A stretch of 64,000 bases of DNA from Microbacterium sp. 1.5R. GTDB lineage: Bacteria; Actinomycetota; Actinomycetes; Actinomycetales; Microbacteriaceae. The stretch covers positions 1,364,001 through 1,428,000 of the forward strand of contig NZ_CP018151.1 of assembly GCF_001889265.1 (NCBI RefSeq), written 5' to 3'. The notes beneath the pieces are model-generated. The model ran no database searches. It was not told the origin of the DNA and saw only the letters and a list, made by a program, of their open reading frames with translations. Positions 9,227 through 17,946 of the stretch are shown here, one piece after another. Made by a program: the position numbers and the translations under genes. How positions within the stretch are numbered: position 1 is the stretch's first letter; each line of letters begins with the position of its first letter.

Positions 9227-10747
9227 TCACTTCTCGGTGGCCACGGTCACCCCGGCCAGGTTGATGCGGGAGTTGATCGAGTCCTCGGGGAAGCCGGTCA
9301 CGAGCGGGCTCACGGCCGTGATGGTCGCACCGTTGTACAGCCAGTCCGCCGCGTGGTCCTCGGACACGATGCGCGCGGCTTCGGCGAGCAGGTCCGCGGA
9401 CTTGTCGGGATCGACCTCGGCCAGCGCCTCGGTGTACAGGCCCTGCACCTCGGCGTTGTCGTAGCCGAAGTAGTAGTCGGGGTTCGCGAAGTTGCCGAAG
9501 TCACGCGGCTCGACGTGCAGCACGAAGCTGAGGTCGTAGTCGTGGTTGGTGTAGACGTCCTCCAACCAGGTCGGGAACTCGACGGAGTCGACATCGAGGG
9601 TGACGCCGACCTTCTGGAAGTCCGAGATGAGCACCTTGGGGACCGTCGTTCCGTAGAAGCTGGGGATCGTCAGGGTGAGCTCGAGATCCTCCTGGCCGGC
9701 TTCTGCAAGCAACTCCTTCGCCTTCTCCGGATCGTAGGAGACGACATCGGAGAGGTCCTCGTAACCGGGGTCCAGCTCGGGGATCGGTCCGTACAGGGTG
9801 GATCCCGCACCGACGGCCTCGACGAGAGCCTCGTGATCGATCGCGAGGCGGAGTGCCTCGCGTACCCGCACGTCGTCGAGAGGCGCCTTGGCGTTGTTGA
9901 ACGCGAGCGTGGCCTTGTCTGTGGTGCGGCCGGTCGTGAGGGTGAAGTCGCCGGAATCCTCGAGCTGCGGGGCGAGATTCGGGTCGACGGCTGTGAGAAC
10001 CTGAACCCCGCCGTCGAGAGCGGTGTTCACTCCGGCGGTGAAGTCGGGGATGTACTGGAACTCGACCTCGGCGACTCCCGCCGGTTCGCCCCAATAGGCG
10101 TCGTTGCGGGCGAAGGTGATGGCGCTGCCCTTGTTCCACCGAGTCAGGGTGAAGGGGCCGGTTCCGTTCTCGGCGGTCTTGAGGTCGGTCGTGTCGCCCG
10201 TCTGGAAGACGAGACCCGCAGGCCCGGTGAGCGAGAACAGGAAGTTCTGGTTCGGCTCCGTGAGCACGATCTGCACCGTCGCGGGGTCCGGGGCGGTGAT
10301 AGAGGCCACCGAGGCGAACTCGGCGTTGCCCTGCAGCGTCGCGTCCGTGCGGACGGCCTCGTACGAGGCGACCACGTCGGCCGAGGTGAGTGCGGTTCCG
10401 CTGTGGAACGTGATGCCCTCGTTGAGGGTGAACGTGTAAGTGAGTCCGTCGTCGGAGACCTCGTAGTCCGAGGCGAGGCGGGGCACGATCTCGTTCTCCT
10501 GCGTCCGGCTGATCAGACCCTCGTAGATGTTGTCGATGAGGATCTGCTCGAGGGCGGCGCCGCTGGTGTGACGGATGTCGAGATTGGTGGGTTCGAGGAC
10601 GAGCCCCACCTGGAGCGTCGCGTCCGGATCGGGCTCTCCGACGGGCTCAGTGGTCTCGGGCTCTGCGGCACCCGCGCAGGCGGTGAGGACGATGGCGCTC
10701 GCCGCGATGGCGGAGATCAGCGCGAGTCGTCGCGTACGTCGGAACAT
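9227..10747 (-). CDS. Extracellular solute-binding lipoprotein, family 5 (DppA/OppA-like)
   Basis: A 506-residue lipoprotein with a basic N-terminus, a hydrophobic signal core and a lipobox LTAC (lipidated Cys24). The mature part is a family 5 periplasmic-type binding protein, recognised by the NLDIRHTSGAAL opening region, the YEGLI segment, VRTDATLQGN, GTGPFTLTRW and RVREALRLAIDHEALV. It captures the substrate outside the cell for the permeases encoded downstream. Its promoter probably lies just upstream: TAGGCT (minus strand, about 10799-10794), with GAGAGGAA before the ATG. It heads the five-gene importer operon. Confidence 0.92.
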   Translation of the reverse strand: MFRRTRRLALISAIAASAIVLTACAGAAEPETTEPVGEPDPDATLQVGLVLEPTNLDIRHTSGAALEQILIDNIYEGLISRTQENEIVPRLASDYEVSDDGLTYTFTLNEGITFHSGTALTSADVVASYEAVRTDATLQGNAEFASVASITAPDPATVQIVLTEPNQNFLFSLTGPAGLVFQTGDTTDLKTAENGTGPFTLTRWNKGSAITFARNDAYWGEPAGVAEVEFQYIPDFTAGVNTALDGGVQVLTAVDPNLAPQLEDSGDFTLTTGRTTDKATLAFNNAKAPLDDVRVREALRLAIDHEALVEAVGAGSTLYGPIPELDPGYEDLSDVVSYDPEKAKELLAEAGQEDLELTLTIPSFYGTTVPKVLISDFQKVGVTLDVDSVEFPTWLEDVYTNHDYDLSFVLHVEPRDFGNFANPDYYFGYDNAEVQGLYTEALAEVDPDKSADLLAEAARIVSEDHAADWLYNGATITAVSPLVTGFPEDSINSRINLAGVTVATEK

Positions 10748-10841
10748 GGGTTGTTTCCTCTCGGTGCGGCAGTTGCTGTGTGCCGATGGATCGAGCCTAG
10801 GGATGTGTCGGGTGGGTGAGGGCGGAATGTGGAACGGAACG

Positions 10842-11768
10842 TCACATTCCGTGCGGCGGGAGCGAGGACGAGATCACCGCGGCGAGCTGCCCGGGCGCGG
10901 TCTCCTGAACGTTGTGGGTGGCCTGGACGGCGACCACGCGGGCCTGAGGCAGACGATCGGCGAACTCCTGCGCATCCGCTGCGGTCACGAAGCCGTCGAT
11001 GGCGCGGAGGAGCGTGAGGGGTGCCGACGTCTGCGAGAGATCCTGCCAGCCGGTGGTGTGAAGTGCGGACGGCGCCGAGACGTCGCCGCGGTCGTGCGCA
11101 GCGAGCGTCTGGGCCGCGAGGTGCGCGAAGTGGTGCTTCCACTCGACGCGGCCGTCGGCGCGCACGCGGGTGTTCAGGAACACGCCCCGCTCGGTGTCAG
11201 ACCTGGCGCCTCCGAACCCGAACGAGATCGCGCGGTCGACGAGCTCGTCGCGCGTCTCGAAATCCGTGGGGCCGGCGTAGAACTCGCGCAGGGCGGCGGG
11301 CCCGGCGGACGTGTCGATGCCCGGAGTGATGTCGACCACGATCAGCCCCGACACGAGGTCGGGACGGGCAGCGGCAAGAGCTGCGCCGGTGAGGCCGCCG
11401 AGCGAGTGACCCACGACCAGCTGCGGGGCGTCCGTCCAGGCGTCGAGCGCCGCGGCGACGTCGAGGGCGAGAGTGCGAGGGGTGTAATCGAGGTCGTCGC
11501 GCCACGACGAGTCGCCGTGACCGGCGAGGTCGATCGCCAGCACCGGCTGCTGGAGCGCGAGCACCGTCGTGTCCCACGTGTGCGCATTGAGACCGGCGCC
11601 GTGCAGCAGTGTCACTCGAGGTGCCTCGTCGCCGAATCGCAGCGCGCTCACCTGGCGGCCGTCCGGCAGGGGCAGCGTCACGCGTCGAACGGACGGTTCG
11701 GAGACCCCCATCGTCTGCGCCTGTGCGGGAAGATAGCTGAACTCGCTGGTGTCGATCGCCACCTGCAT
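10842..11768 (-). CDS. Alpha/beta-fold hydrolase
   Basis: A 308-residue serine hydrolase. The oxyanion loop is LLHGAGLNAHTW, the nucleophile Ser122 sits in VVGHSLGGLTG, and the His lies near the end in VQATHNVQ. LAGHGDSSWRDDLDYT matches epoxide hydrolase/lactonase relatives with a cap domain. The substrate cannot be deduced. Two further ATG codons (11810, 11834) lie upstream in frame; 11768 is chosen because the hydrolase fold begins after it, but no start has a strong ribosome site. It lies upstream of the peptide importer on the same strand but downstream of nothing obvious, so it may be monocistronic. Confidence 0.8.
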   Translation of the reverse strand: MQVAIDTSEFSYLPAQAQTMGVSEPSVRRVTLPLPDGRQVSALRFGDEAPRVTLLHGAGLNAHTWDTTVLALQQPVLAIDLAGHGDSSWRDDLDYTPRTLALDVAAALDAWTDAPQLVVGHSLGGLTGAALAAARPDLVSGLIVVDITPGIDTSAGPAALREFYAGPTDFETRDELVDRAISFGFGGARSDTERGVFLNTRVRADGRVEWKHHFAHLAAQTLAAHDRGDVSAPSALHTTGWQDLSQTSAPLTLLRAIDGFVTAADAQEFADRLPQARVVAVQATHNVQETAPGQLAAVISSSLPPHGM

Positions 11769-11939
11769 ATTCTGCTCTGCTTCGAGGGTGGTGGGGAAAT
11801 GCGGGAGCATTATGTTTGCCGTAACCCGGCTCACCCTTGGCGAAAAGGTATCAAATCGGCGCTGTCATTTCGCGCTCTGCATTCTCGCTTCCTGTGAGCG
11901 GCTCGCCAGCTTGAGTGCACAACGGAATATCATTGAGCC

Positions 11940-12422
11940 ATGAGCGAGACGCGAGTGCACCTCTCAAAGACCGAGCCGGCGGCCTACCAGGCGCTCGACG
12001 CCTTCGCCCGCACTGTGGGAGACATCTGCGCAGCCAACGGGATCGACGATCGGCTCAAGGAGATCGTGATGATCCACTCGTCGCAGCTCAACGGGTGCAG
12101 CTACTGCACGCGTCTGCATGTGGATCGCGCGCTCAAGGCGGGCATCGACACCGACACGCTCATGCAGATCGCGACGTGGCGCGAGAGCAATGTCTTCAGT
12201 GACCGCGAGGAAGCCGCGCTCGAGCTCGCCGAGGCTTTCACCTTCATCTCCGAGGAGGGCATCTCCGACAACGTGTACGACCGGGTCGGTGGAGTGTTCA
12301 CCGAGAAGGAGTACGCGGCACTGAGCTGGGCCTGCATCTCGATCAACGCCTTCAACCGAGTCGTGATCGCCGGAAGATACCCGGTTCCGCCGCGCTCGCC
12401 GCAGGCTCAGGCGCAGGCATGA
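11940..12422 (+). CDS. Carboxymuconolactone decarboxylase-family / AhpD-like protein
   Basis: A 160-residue protein with the AhpD redox motif NGCSYCTRLHVD (Cys53, Cys56, His60). Family members of this size are thiol peroxidase partners or alkylhydroperoxidases rather than true decarboxylases. The helical segment after the motif (DREEAALELAEAFT and SWACISINAFNRVVIAG) fits the family. TATCAT lies 6 bases before the ATG, consistent with leaderless transcription. The stop overlaps the start of the following phosphatase gene (ATGA), indicating an operon. Confidence 0.88.
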   Translation: MSETRVHLSKTEPAAYQALDAFARTVGDICAANGIDDRLKEIVMIHSSQLNGCSYCTRLHVDRALKAGIDTDTLMQIATWRESNVFSDREEAALELAEAFTFISEEGISDNVYDRVGGVFTEKEYAALSWACISINAFNRVVIAGRYPVPPRSPQAQAQA

Positions 12423-13141
12423 GCGTTCTCGAGGTCGACGGGGTCAACAACTTCCGCGACGTCGGGGGGATGCTCGCAGACGGTGGTCGGATCCGTTCGG
12501 GCGTGCTGTTGCGATCCGGCCAGCTCTCGGCGGCGACCACTGCCGGGGTGAACGAGGTCCGTCGCCGCGTCGCTCACATCGTCGATCTCCGCGACGGCGA
12601 AGAGGTCGCCGCAGAGCCGACTGAGATCGAGGGTCCCGACACCACTCACCTTCCGCTGTTCCTCGGATCCGTGCGGTCGTTCTTCGAGACGGACACGAGC
12701 CTGGAGGATCTCTACCTGCACCTGCTCGAGGAGAGCGGAGATCGGCTCGTCGCCGCGATCCGCATCATCGCCGAGGGGGAGCCGACTCTCGTCCACTGCA
12801 CGGTCGGCAAGGACCGCACCGGGGTGACCGTCGCGCTCGCGCTCGCCGCAGTGGGCGCCGACCGTGAGGCGATCGTCGCGGACTACGCGCTCACGGAGTC
12901 GCTGCTGCCCGCCGAGCGGTCGCAGCGCATCGCCGCGTACCTGAGGTCGCAGCATCCGCAGGCGGTGCACGCCGTCGCTCTGGCGACGCAGTCGCCGGCA
13001 CCGGTGATGCGGGCGCTGCTCGAGCAGGTCGACGAACGTTGGGGTTCGGCCGCCGGCTATCTGCGCGCGAACGGGATGACGGACCAGGAACTCGAGTCTC
13101 TGCGACGCGCACTGGTGGAAGAAGTCCCCGAGCAAGGTTAG
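12419..13141 (+). CDS. Tyrosine-protein phosphatase (PtpB-like)
   Basis: A 240-residue phosphatase of the atypical dual-specificity group found in actinobacteria (Mycobacterium PtpB, LMO1800-like). It opens with NFRDVGG and ends its core with the P-loop HCTVGKDRTG, where Cys127 is the nucleophile and Arg133 binds phosphate. The Asp in IVDLRDGEE and the C-terminal YLRANGMTD segment are typical. Substrates may be phosphotyrosine proteins or phosphoinositides. It is translationally coupled to the AhpD-like gene. Its last codons overlap the iron-box operator of the next gene. Confidence 0.87.
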   Translation: MSVLEVDGVNNFRDVGGMLADGGRIRSGVLLRSGQLSAATTAGVNEVRRRVAHIVDLRDGEEVAAEPTEIEGPDTTHLPLFLGSVRSFFETDTSLEDLYLHLLEESGDRLVAAIRIIAEGEPTLVHCTVGKDRTGVTVALALAAVGADREAIVADYALTESLLPAERSQRIAAYLRSQHPQAVHAVALATQSPAPVMRALLEQVDERWGSAAGYLRANGMTDQELESLRRALVEEVPEQG

Positions 13142-13151
13142 GCAACCCTTC
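13133..13151 (+). promoter_or_regulatory. DtxR/IdeR-type iron box
   Basis: The 19-base stretch CAAGGTTAGGCAACCCTTC matches the actinobacterial iron-box consensus (TTAGGTTAGGCTAACCTAA) at 13 positions, including a run of nine. It overlaps the end of the phosphatase gene and lies 23 bases before the SIP-domain gene start. Confidence 0.65.
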
Positions 13152-13174
13152 ATGTGCTGTATGATGGATGCATC

Positions 13175-13645
13175 ATGGAGACCTTCCTCGAGACCCGCAG
13201 CACGCGTGCCGAGCGCCGCGCCGCACGTCGCCGTGCTCACCACCTGGTGACGGCCGACGAGCACTCGCTCACCGAGCTCGAGGTCTTCCTCGCCACTCTG
13301 CCGCTGTGCGCGTCGGGTCGGATCTTCATCGAGGTCGCCGACGCGTCCGACATCGGCGTGATCGAAGCCCCTGGACGCATGACGGTCACGTGGCTCGCTC
13401 GATCCCAGCGATCGGGCGCACCGGGAAGCGGGCGAGCGTGCGCACCCGGCGAGGCTCTCGCCCGAGCGACCTGCGCATGGGCAGACGAGATGCTCTGCGA
13501 CGACGAACTCGACACCCACGTCACCCTTCTCGGAGGCTTCCTCGGCACGGCTGACATCGTCGAGCACCTGACGGGCGCCCTCGAGATCCAGCCTGCTCAG
13601 ATCCACGCTCCGGAGCGCTTCGGGCTGCTGCCCGTCGACCGCTGA
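13175..13645 (+). CDS. SIP-domain protein (siderophore-interacting C-terminal domain)
   Basis: A 156-residue protein resembling the NAD(P)H-side half of siderophore-interacting flavoproteins: TLPLCASGRIFIEV, MTVTWLARS, GRACAPGEALARA, and ADEMLCDDEL. It lacks the FAD-binding barrel, so it cannot be a full ferric-siderophore reductase. Stand-alone SIP domains of this length are common in actinobacteria and are thought to assist iron release from siderophores. ATG at 13175 is used; a GTG at 13154 would add seven residues. The iron box at 13133-13151 suggests repression when iron is plentiful, which fits the call. Confidence 0.75.
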   Translation: METFLETRSTRAERRAARRRAHHLVTADEHSLTELEVFLATLPLCASGRIFIEVADASDIGVIEAPGRMTVTWLARSQRSGAPGSGRACAPGEALARATCAWADEMLCDDELDTHVTLLGGFLGTADIVEHLTGALEIQPAQIHAPERFGLLPVDR

Positions 13646-13658
13646 GCGCCTCCGCGCT

Positions 13659-14105
13659 CTACGGCCGCGACCTGCTGCGGCGCACGTAGTTGCCGTCTTC
13701 CAGGCCTGCCTCGATCTCGAAGCGGTTACGCAGCGGATCCCTGCCCGCGAACAGGTAGAGCACCGGAAGCAGGATGCCGTAGCGCAGCCACTGCGCCTTG
13801 TGCACCGCCTCGTGGCGCAGCACGGCGTCGCTCGGACGGGCGTCACCCGTCAGGAAGCAGCCGCCGACGCACACTCCGCCGCGGTTGAACGTCCAGTTCG
13901 GCATCCCCTGGAACACCCACAGGCCCGATCGGCGTTCGACGGGACCCGTGCTCCACAGGGACCCCCAGATCCAGCCCACGGACGTGCCCCACCAGTAGCC
14001 GATCCGGCTGATCGGCGAACGCAGGAGGAACGCGGGGATCCGGCGGTCGAGTCTCCGACCGCGAGCCACAGCGCGGTCGGCGGCCGGCCGCCAGTCGGAC
14101 GTCAT
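13659..14105 (-). CDS. Small conserved protein with HExxH motif, function unknown
   Basis: A 148-residue protein I cannot name with confidence. It has an Arg-rich N-terminus, a Trp/Gly-rich aromatic stretch (GYWWGTSVGWIWG), a Cys pair (GGVCVGGCFLTG), then RHEAVHKAQWLRYG, which contains an HExxH zinc-protease-like motif, followed by one hydrophobic segment. The C-terminus is acidic then Arg-rich. Such proteins occur widely in Microbacteriaceae, sometimes labelled Fe-S oxidoreductase without evidence. It overlaps the upstream arginase-family gene by four bases (ATGA), so the two are translated from one message. A short hairpin (13644-13659) separates it from the convergent SIP gene. Confidence 0.7.
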   Translation of the reverse strand: MTSDWRPAADRAVARGRRLDRRIPAFLLRSPISRIGYWWGTSVGWIWGSLWSTGPVERRSGLWVFQGMPNWTFNRGGVCVGGCFLTGDARPSDAVLRHEAVHKAQWLRYGILLPVLYLFAGRDPLRNRFEIEAGLEDGNYVRRSRSRP

Positions 14106-14905
14106 GCGACGGCTCCGACGAGACGGAGCAGCGCGCCGAGGTCCTCGACCGCGTCAACGGGTGAGCGAGGGGCGAACCCCGCGATGGTGGCGCCCGCCAG
14201 CGGCACACGGGACCGCAGTGCGCGGATCGCGGTGCTCAGACTCGCGGGCGAGAGTCCGAACGGTGCGGGGGAGGAGACACCGGCGATCTCCGCAGGGTCG
14301 AGCACATCGACGTCGATGTGCACCCATACGCGGCGCGCGCCGGTCGCTTCGACCGCGTCGGCGAGAGCGTCGGGCGATTCCAGATCGTCGACGGAGAGCT
14401 GGGCGAGGCCGTCGAGGGCGGTGACCTCGTCGTCGTCGAGATTGCGCATGCCCACCGTGACCACCCGATCGCGGGGGATCCCGGGCGAGAGCGCGAGTTG
14501 AGGCTCTCCGTCGCCGAGTACCGCGCGGAGCGCCATGCCGGAGAACGCTCCGGAGGGTGAGGTGTCCGGCGTGTGCAGGTCGGCGTGGGCATCGCACCAC
14601 ACGACGGCCAGGTCGTCGGTTCCGCCGGGAAGAGCCGCCAGGGCGGCGACGGTCACGCTGCAGTCGCCGCCGATGATCACGGTGTCGGCGGTCATGCCGG
14701 TTTCGACGAGCTCTCGGGTGCGAAGGAGAGCGCTGAGTCGGCGGACGCCGGTGCCGAGGGATTCACCGGCTTCGACCGGCACATCGAGCACCGTGGTCGC
14801 GGCACGCGGAAGGTCGCCAGCGATCGCCGAGGCGCCGTCGACGAGCAGCATCGCGCGAGCGGCGGGGGAGCCCTGCCACTGCGGGACGACGAGGAAACGC
14901 ACCAT
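14102..14905 (-). CDS. Arginase/agmatinase-family (ureohydrolase) protein
   Basis: A 267-residue ureohydrolase-fold protein. The metal-binding motifs are IIGGDCSVT, WCDAHADLHTP and VHIDVDVLDP, which supply the His and Asp ligands of the binuclear manganese site. Family members hydrolyse guanidino groups of arginine, agmatine, formiminoglutamate or related compounds. The residues around the third motif do not identify the substrate. ATG at 14905 is chosen for the GGAGG seven bases upstream; the frame extends further but into the terminator of the pspA gene. Confidence 0.85.
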   Translation of the reverse strand: MVRFLVVPQWQGSPAARAMLLVDGASAIAGDLPRAATTVLDVPVEAGESLGTGVRRLSALLRTRELVETGMTADTVIIGGDCSVTVAALAALPGGTDDLAVVWCDAHADLHTPDTSPSGAFSGMALRAVLGDGEPQLALSPGIPRDRVVTVGMRNLDDDEVTALDGLAQLSVDDLESPDALADAVEATGARRVWVHIDVDVLDPAEIAGVSSPAPFGLSPASLSTAIRALRSRVPLAGATIAGFAPRSPVDAVEDLGALLRLVGAVA

Positions 14906-14930
14906 GGGTGCCTCCAGCTGAGAAAGAGGA

Positions 14931-14966
14931 GCGGGTGCCTCGGACGCGAGGATCCGAGGCACCCGC
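14931..14966 (-). terminator. Strong hairpin terminator after pspA
   Basis: A perfect 14-base inverted repeat (arms GCGGGTGCCTCGGA at 14931-14944 and its complement at 14953-14966) with an eight-base loop. It lies 7 bases past the pspA stop and is followed on the minus strand by a pyrimidine-rich tract. Confidence 0.85.
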
Positions 14967-14973
14967 AGGTGTG

Positions 14974-15717
14974 TCAGGAGCCTTCGATGGCCTGGCGAGG
15001 GGCGGAGCCGCCCGCCTTCAGCTCGGCGAGACGAGCCTCGACCTCGGTGAGCTCACCGAGGTCTTCGAGGCTCTCGAACTGAGCGTCGAGGCTGGATGCC
15101 GCGAGCTCGATCTTGCCCTGGGCGAGGGCCTCCTGACGGCGGACCTTGTCTTCGAAACGTCCCAGCTCGCTGGTGGGGTCGAGGACGTTGATCGAGGAGA
15201 CCGCATCCTGCACCTTCGTCTGAGCCTCGGCGACCTTGGCGCGGGCGAGCAGCTCGCTGCGCTTGTTCTTCAGCTCGCCGAGCTTGTCCTTCATGCCGTT
15301 GAGGCCGGACTTCAGCTTGTCGACGATCTCGGTCTGAGCGGCGATCTGCGGCTCGGCCCCGGTCGCCTCGCGCTCGGCGCTGATCTGGCGCTGCAGAGCG
15401 ATCTTCGCGAGGTTGTCGAACTTGTCGGCATCGGCGGCGTCGCCGGTGGAGCGCATCTCGTCGGCCTTGCGGCTGGCGGCGAGAGCCTTGTTGCCCCACT
15501 CGGTGGCGGCCTGGACGTCTTCTTCGTGGTCGCGCTCCAGCAGACGCAGGTTGCCGATGGTCTCGGCGATGGCCGACTCCGCGTCGGCGATGCTGTTCGT
15601 GTAGTCGCGAACGAGCTGGTCGATCATCTTCTGCGGGTCTTCCGCAGAGTCCAGGAGCGAGTTGATGTTCGCGCGGACGAGGGTCGAGATACGTCCGAAG
15701 ATGGACTGCTTGGTCAT
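14974..15717 (-). CDS. pspA: PspA/IM30-family phage-shock protein
   Basis: A 247-residue, almost wholly helical, charged protein. It opens with SIFGRISTLVRANINSLLD, the amphipathic membrane-binding helix of PspA/IM30, and continues with long coiled coils (DPQKMIDQLVRDY, then Ala/Glu/Lys-rich heptads). PspA forms ESCRT-III-like scaffolds that protect a leaking cytoplasmic membrane. The ATG has AAAGGAA upstream. It lies 56 bases downstream of the TPM-domain membrane protein on the same strand, and the two are probably cotranscribed as a membrane-stress pair, ending at the terminator 14931-14966. Confidence 0.92.
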   Translation of the reverse strand: MTKQSIFGRISTLVRANINSLLDSAEDPQKMIDQLVRDYTNSIADAESAIAETIGNLRLLERDHEEDVQAATEWGNKALAASRKADEMRSTGDAADADKFDNLAKIALQRQISAEREATGAEPQIAAQTEIVDKLKSGLNGMKDKLGELKNKRSELLARAKVAEAQTKVQDAVSSINVLDPTSELGRFEDKVRRQEALAQGKIELAASSLDAQFESLEDLGELTEVEARLAELKAGGSAPRQAIEGS

Positions 15718-15772
15718 GCGTGGTTCCTTTCAGAGGGTCGGACTCGATGTCTGGGGTCGATAGGTGTGCGGT

Positions 15773-17824
15773 TCAGAAGCGTCGCCCTCCCGAACGGCCG
15801 CTGCGGCCGCTGGAGCGGCTGCCGCCGCCTCCGCCGAAACCGGAGCTGCGGAACCCGCCGCCACCGCTGGAACGCCAGCTGCTGCTGCGCGAGGAGCCGC
15901 CGCCTCCGCCTCCGCCGCCCGAGAGCAGACCGCCGATGATGCCGCCCAGGATGTCGCCGCCCAGGCCGGAACCGCCGGAGCCTGATCCGCCGCCGAAGAT
16001 GCTGCCGCCGGCGCCGCCCCATCCGCTCTCATAGCGGCTCGGGCTCATGGCCGCGACATCCGCCTGGGCGGACGAGGTGGCCTGCCGGGCGAGTTCGAGC
16101 GCGCGTCCTGCTTCTGCGAGCGCGGTCTCGGGATCCGACGACCGCAGACTCACGGCCTGAGTAAGGGTCGCGTCGGCCTGGGAGAGGCGGGTGCGAGCCG
16201 TGGAGCCGACGGTTCCCCGCCGCGTCTCGATGTACTCGCGCGCTGCTCGGATCTCGGAGCCCGCCTGCGTCAGGGTCTGCTCGAGAAGCTGCTGCACGCG
16301 TCGCGCCCGTTCCACGGCCTGGGTGCCCTCCGCGATCGCGGCGTCGATCTGCGTGTTCGCCGCGCTGAGCGCTTCGAGCACGCGCTGCGGACTGCGCGAT
16401 GCTCCGGAGAGGTCGGCCTGCGCACGCTGCAGCTGCTGCGAGGTTGCGGCCGCGACCGCGGCGAGCGTGCCTCCGGCGTCAGGCAGCTGCTGTGCCGCGG
16501 CGATGTCGGCCTGCAGCTCGGCGACGAGAGCCTGCGCCTGCGATTCGATACGGGAGAGTTCGGTGCCCAGCGCGGTGATGGCCTCGACCAGCTGTGTCGC
16601 CTGCGCCACCGACTGCTCGGCCGTGCGGATGGCGAACGCCGCCTCGCCGGAGCGACCGGCCGCTATCGCCTGCTGCGCGGCCTCGATCGAGCGGTCGGCC
16701 AGGGCTGCCCGCTCCTGAGCCTGTGCCGGGTTGTCGGACACCGTGCTCAGTGCCGATGCGTCGTAGGTGGCGGACAGCGCGGCCAGAGCGGGAGCCGCGG
16801 AAGTCAGAAGCGGGACGAGAGCGGCTCGCTCGCCGCGGACTCTGTCGAGTTCCTGTGGTGCGTTCTGCTCGAGCTTGCGGAGCGCGTCGAACGCGTCGGT
16901 GTTCTCGTCGAGGACGTCGTCGATCTCGTCGCACAGCCGGATGATGCGGATGTGCCAGGCGCGGCGATCGTGGACGGTGTCCTCGATCTCGTCGTCGAGC
17001 TTCTGCTTCAGATCGAAGGCCTCGGACATCTTCGACTTCGCGGTCTCGACTGCTCCGCTGAACTCGGCGGTCGCCGCGTCGCCGAACTGGGCGACGGCGA
17101 AGCCGAGCTCCTCGCGGCTCGAGGTGATCGCATCGTCCGCCTGCACGAGTGCGGCCCCCGCCTGCGTCTCCACCTGCTCGTCGGTCAGCGTGGAGAACGG
17201 ATCGTTCGGATCGGGCGTCTCGGGCATGGCGCCACGCCTGCGGATCGCGGCATTGCGACGCGCGCGGCGAATGAGGGCGATGATCAGCCAGATGATCAGG
17301 CCGACCGCGATGACGGCGACCACGATCAGTGTGGCCCGTAGAGCGCCCGCACCGCCGTCGCCCTCGATCTCGTCGGCGGCGAGGACGATCATGCCCTCCC
17401 AGTCCTCTTGTGCGGCCAGACCCTGGATCTTGTCTTCCACGTCGTCGAGCTCGCTGTCACTGAGCGGGCCGTCGGGTGCTGCCGAGATGTAGTAGCTGCG
17501 TCCCTCTACCGCGATCGCGAGCAGGTACTGCTCGGAGCCGAGGTTGTTGTTCTCTGCGACGGTATCGGCCCAGGCGACGTTGTCGGTCGGCGAGGTGAAG
17601 TCATCGACGAGGACGACGAAGAGATCGGACGAGGAATTGTCGCTGAGCGTCTGGAGTCGAGCCTCGACGGCGTCCTCTTGGCTCGGGCTGAGGACGTCGG
17701 CGTCGTCCGTCACGTATCCCGAGTCGAGCGTCACGGGGTCGGTCGCGGAGGCAGCAGATGCGGAGAACGCGGCTGCTGCAGCCGCCGCGGTCAGTGCGGC
17801 CAGCGCCAGCCACCGTGTCTTCAT
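15773..17824 (-). CDS. Secreted/membrane TPM-domain protein with long coiled coil and Gly-Ser-Arg tail
   Basis: A 683-residue protein. Residues 1-28 are an Ala-rich signal peptide; about 30-155 form a TPM (YgcG/TLP18.3) domain, with YVTDDADVLS and LFVVLVDD; 163-185 is one membrane helix followed by basic residues; about 220-610 are Ala/Gln/Glu-rich helices likely to be coiled coil; the last 65 residues are a Gly/Ser-rich tail ending in repeated Arg-Ser-Gly. The topology puts the TPM domain outside and the coiled coil inside. TPM domains occur in photosystem repair phosphatases and in envelope-stress proteins. Location next to pspA suggests a role in membrane maintenance. The ATG at 17824 has GGAGGG in front. 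Confidence 0.83.
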   Translation of the reverse strand: MKTRWLALAALTAAAAAAAFSASAASATDPVTLDSGYVTDDADVLSPSQEDAVEARLQTLSDNSSSDLFVVLVDDFTSPTDNVAWADTVAENNNLGSEQYLLAIAVEGRSYYISAAPDGPLSDSELDDVEDKIQGLAAQEDWEGMIVLAADEIEGDGGAGALRATLIVVAVIAVGLIIWLIIALIRRARRNAAIRRRGAMPETPDPNDPFSTLTDEQVETQAGAALVQADDAITSSREELGFAVAQFGDAATAEFSGAVETAKSKMSEAFDLKQKLDDEIEDTVHDRRAWHIRIIRLCDEIDDVLDENTDAFDALRKLEQNAPQELDRVRGERAALVPLLTSAAPALAALSATYDASALSTVSDNPAQAQERAALADRSIEAAQQAIAAGRSGEAAFAIRTAEQSVAQATQLVEAITALGTELSRIESQAQALVAELQADIAAAQQLPDAGGTLAAVAAATSQQLQRAQADLSGASRSPQRVLEALSAANTQIDAAIAEGTQAVERARRVQQLLEQTLTQAGSEIRAAREYIETRRGTVGSTARTRLSQADATLTQAVSLRSSDPETALAEAGRALELARQATSSAQADVAAMSPSRYESGWGGAGGSIFGGGSGSGGSGLGGDILGGIIGGLLSGGGGGGGGSSRSSSWRSSGGGGFRSSGFGGGGGSRSSGRSGRSGGRRF

Positions 17825-17946
17825 CGTGTTCCCTCCGACCGGCAGCCGAGCCCCATGGCACGAGTCTATGCACAGAGGCCGACACGCGACACCTTCCGAG
17901 GGGGGATAGCCGTTCGCCCTCAGCGGAGACACATACGCTGGATGGC

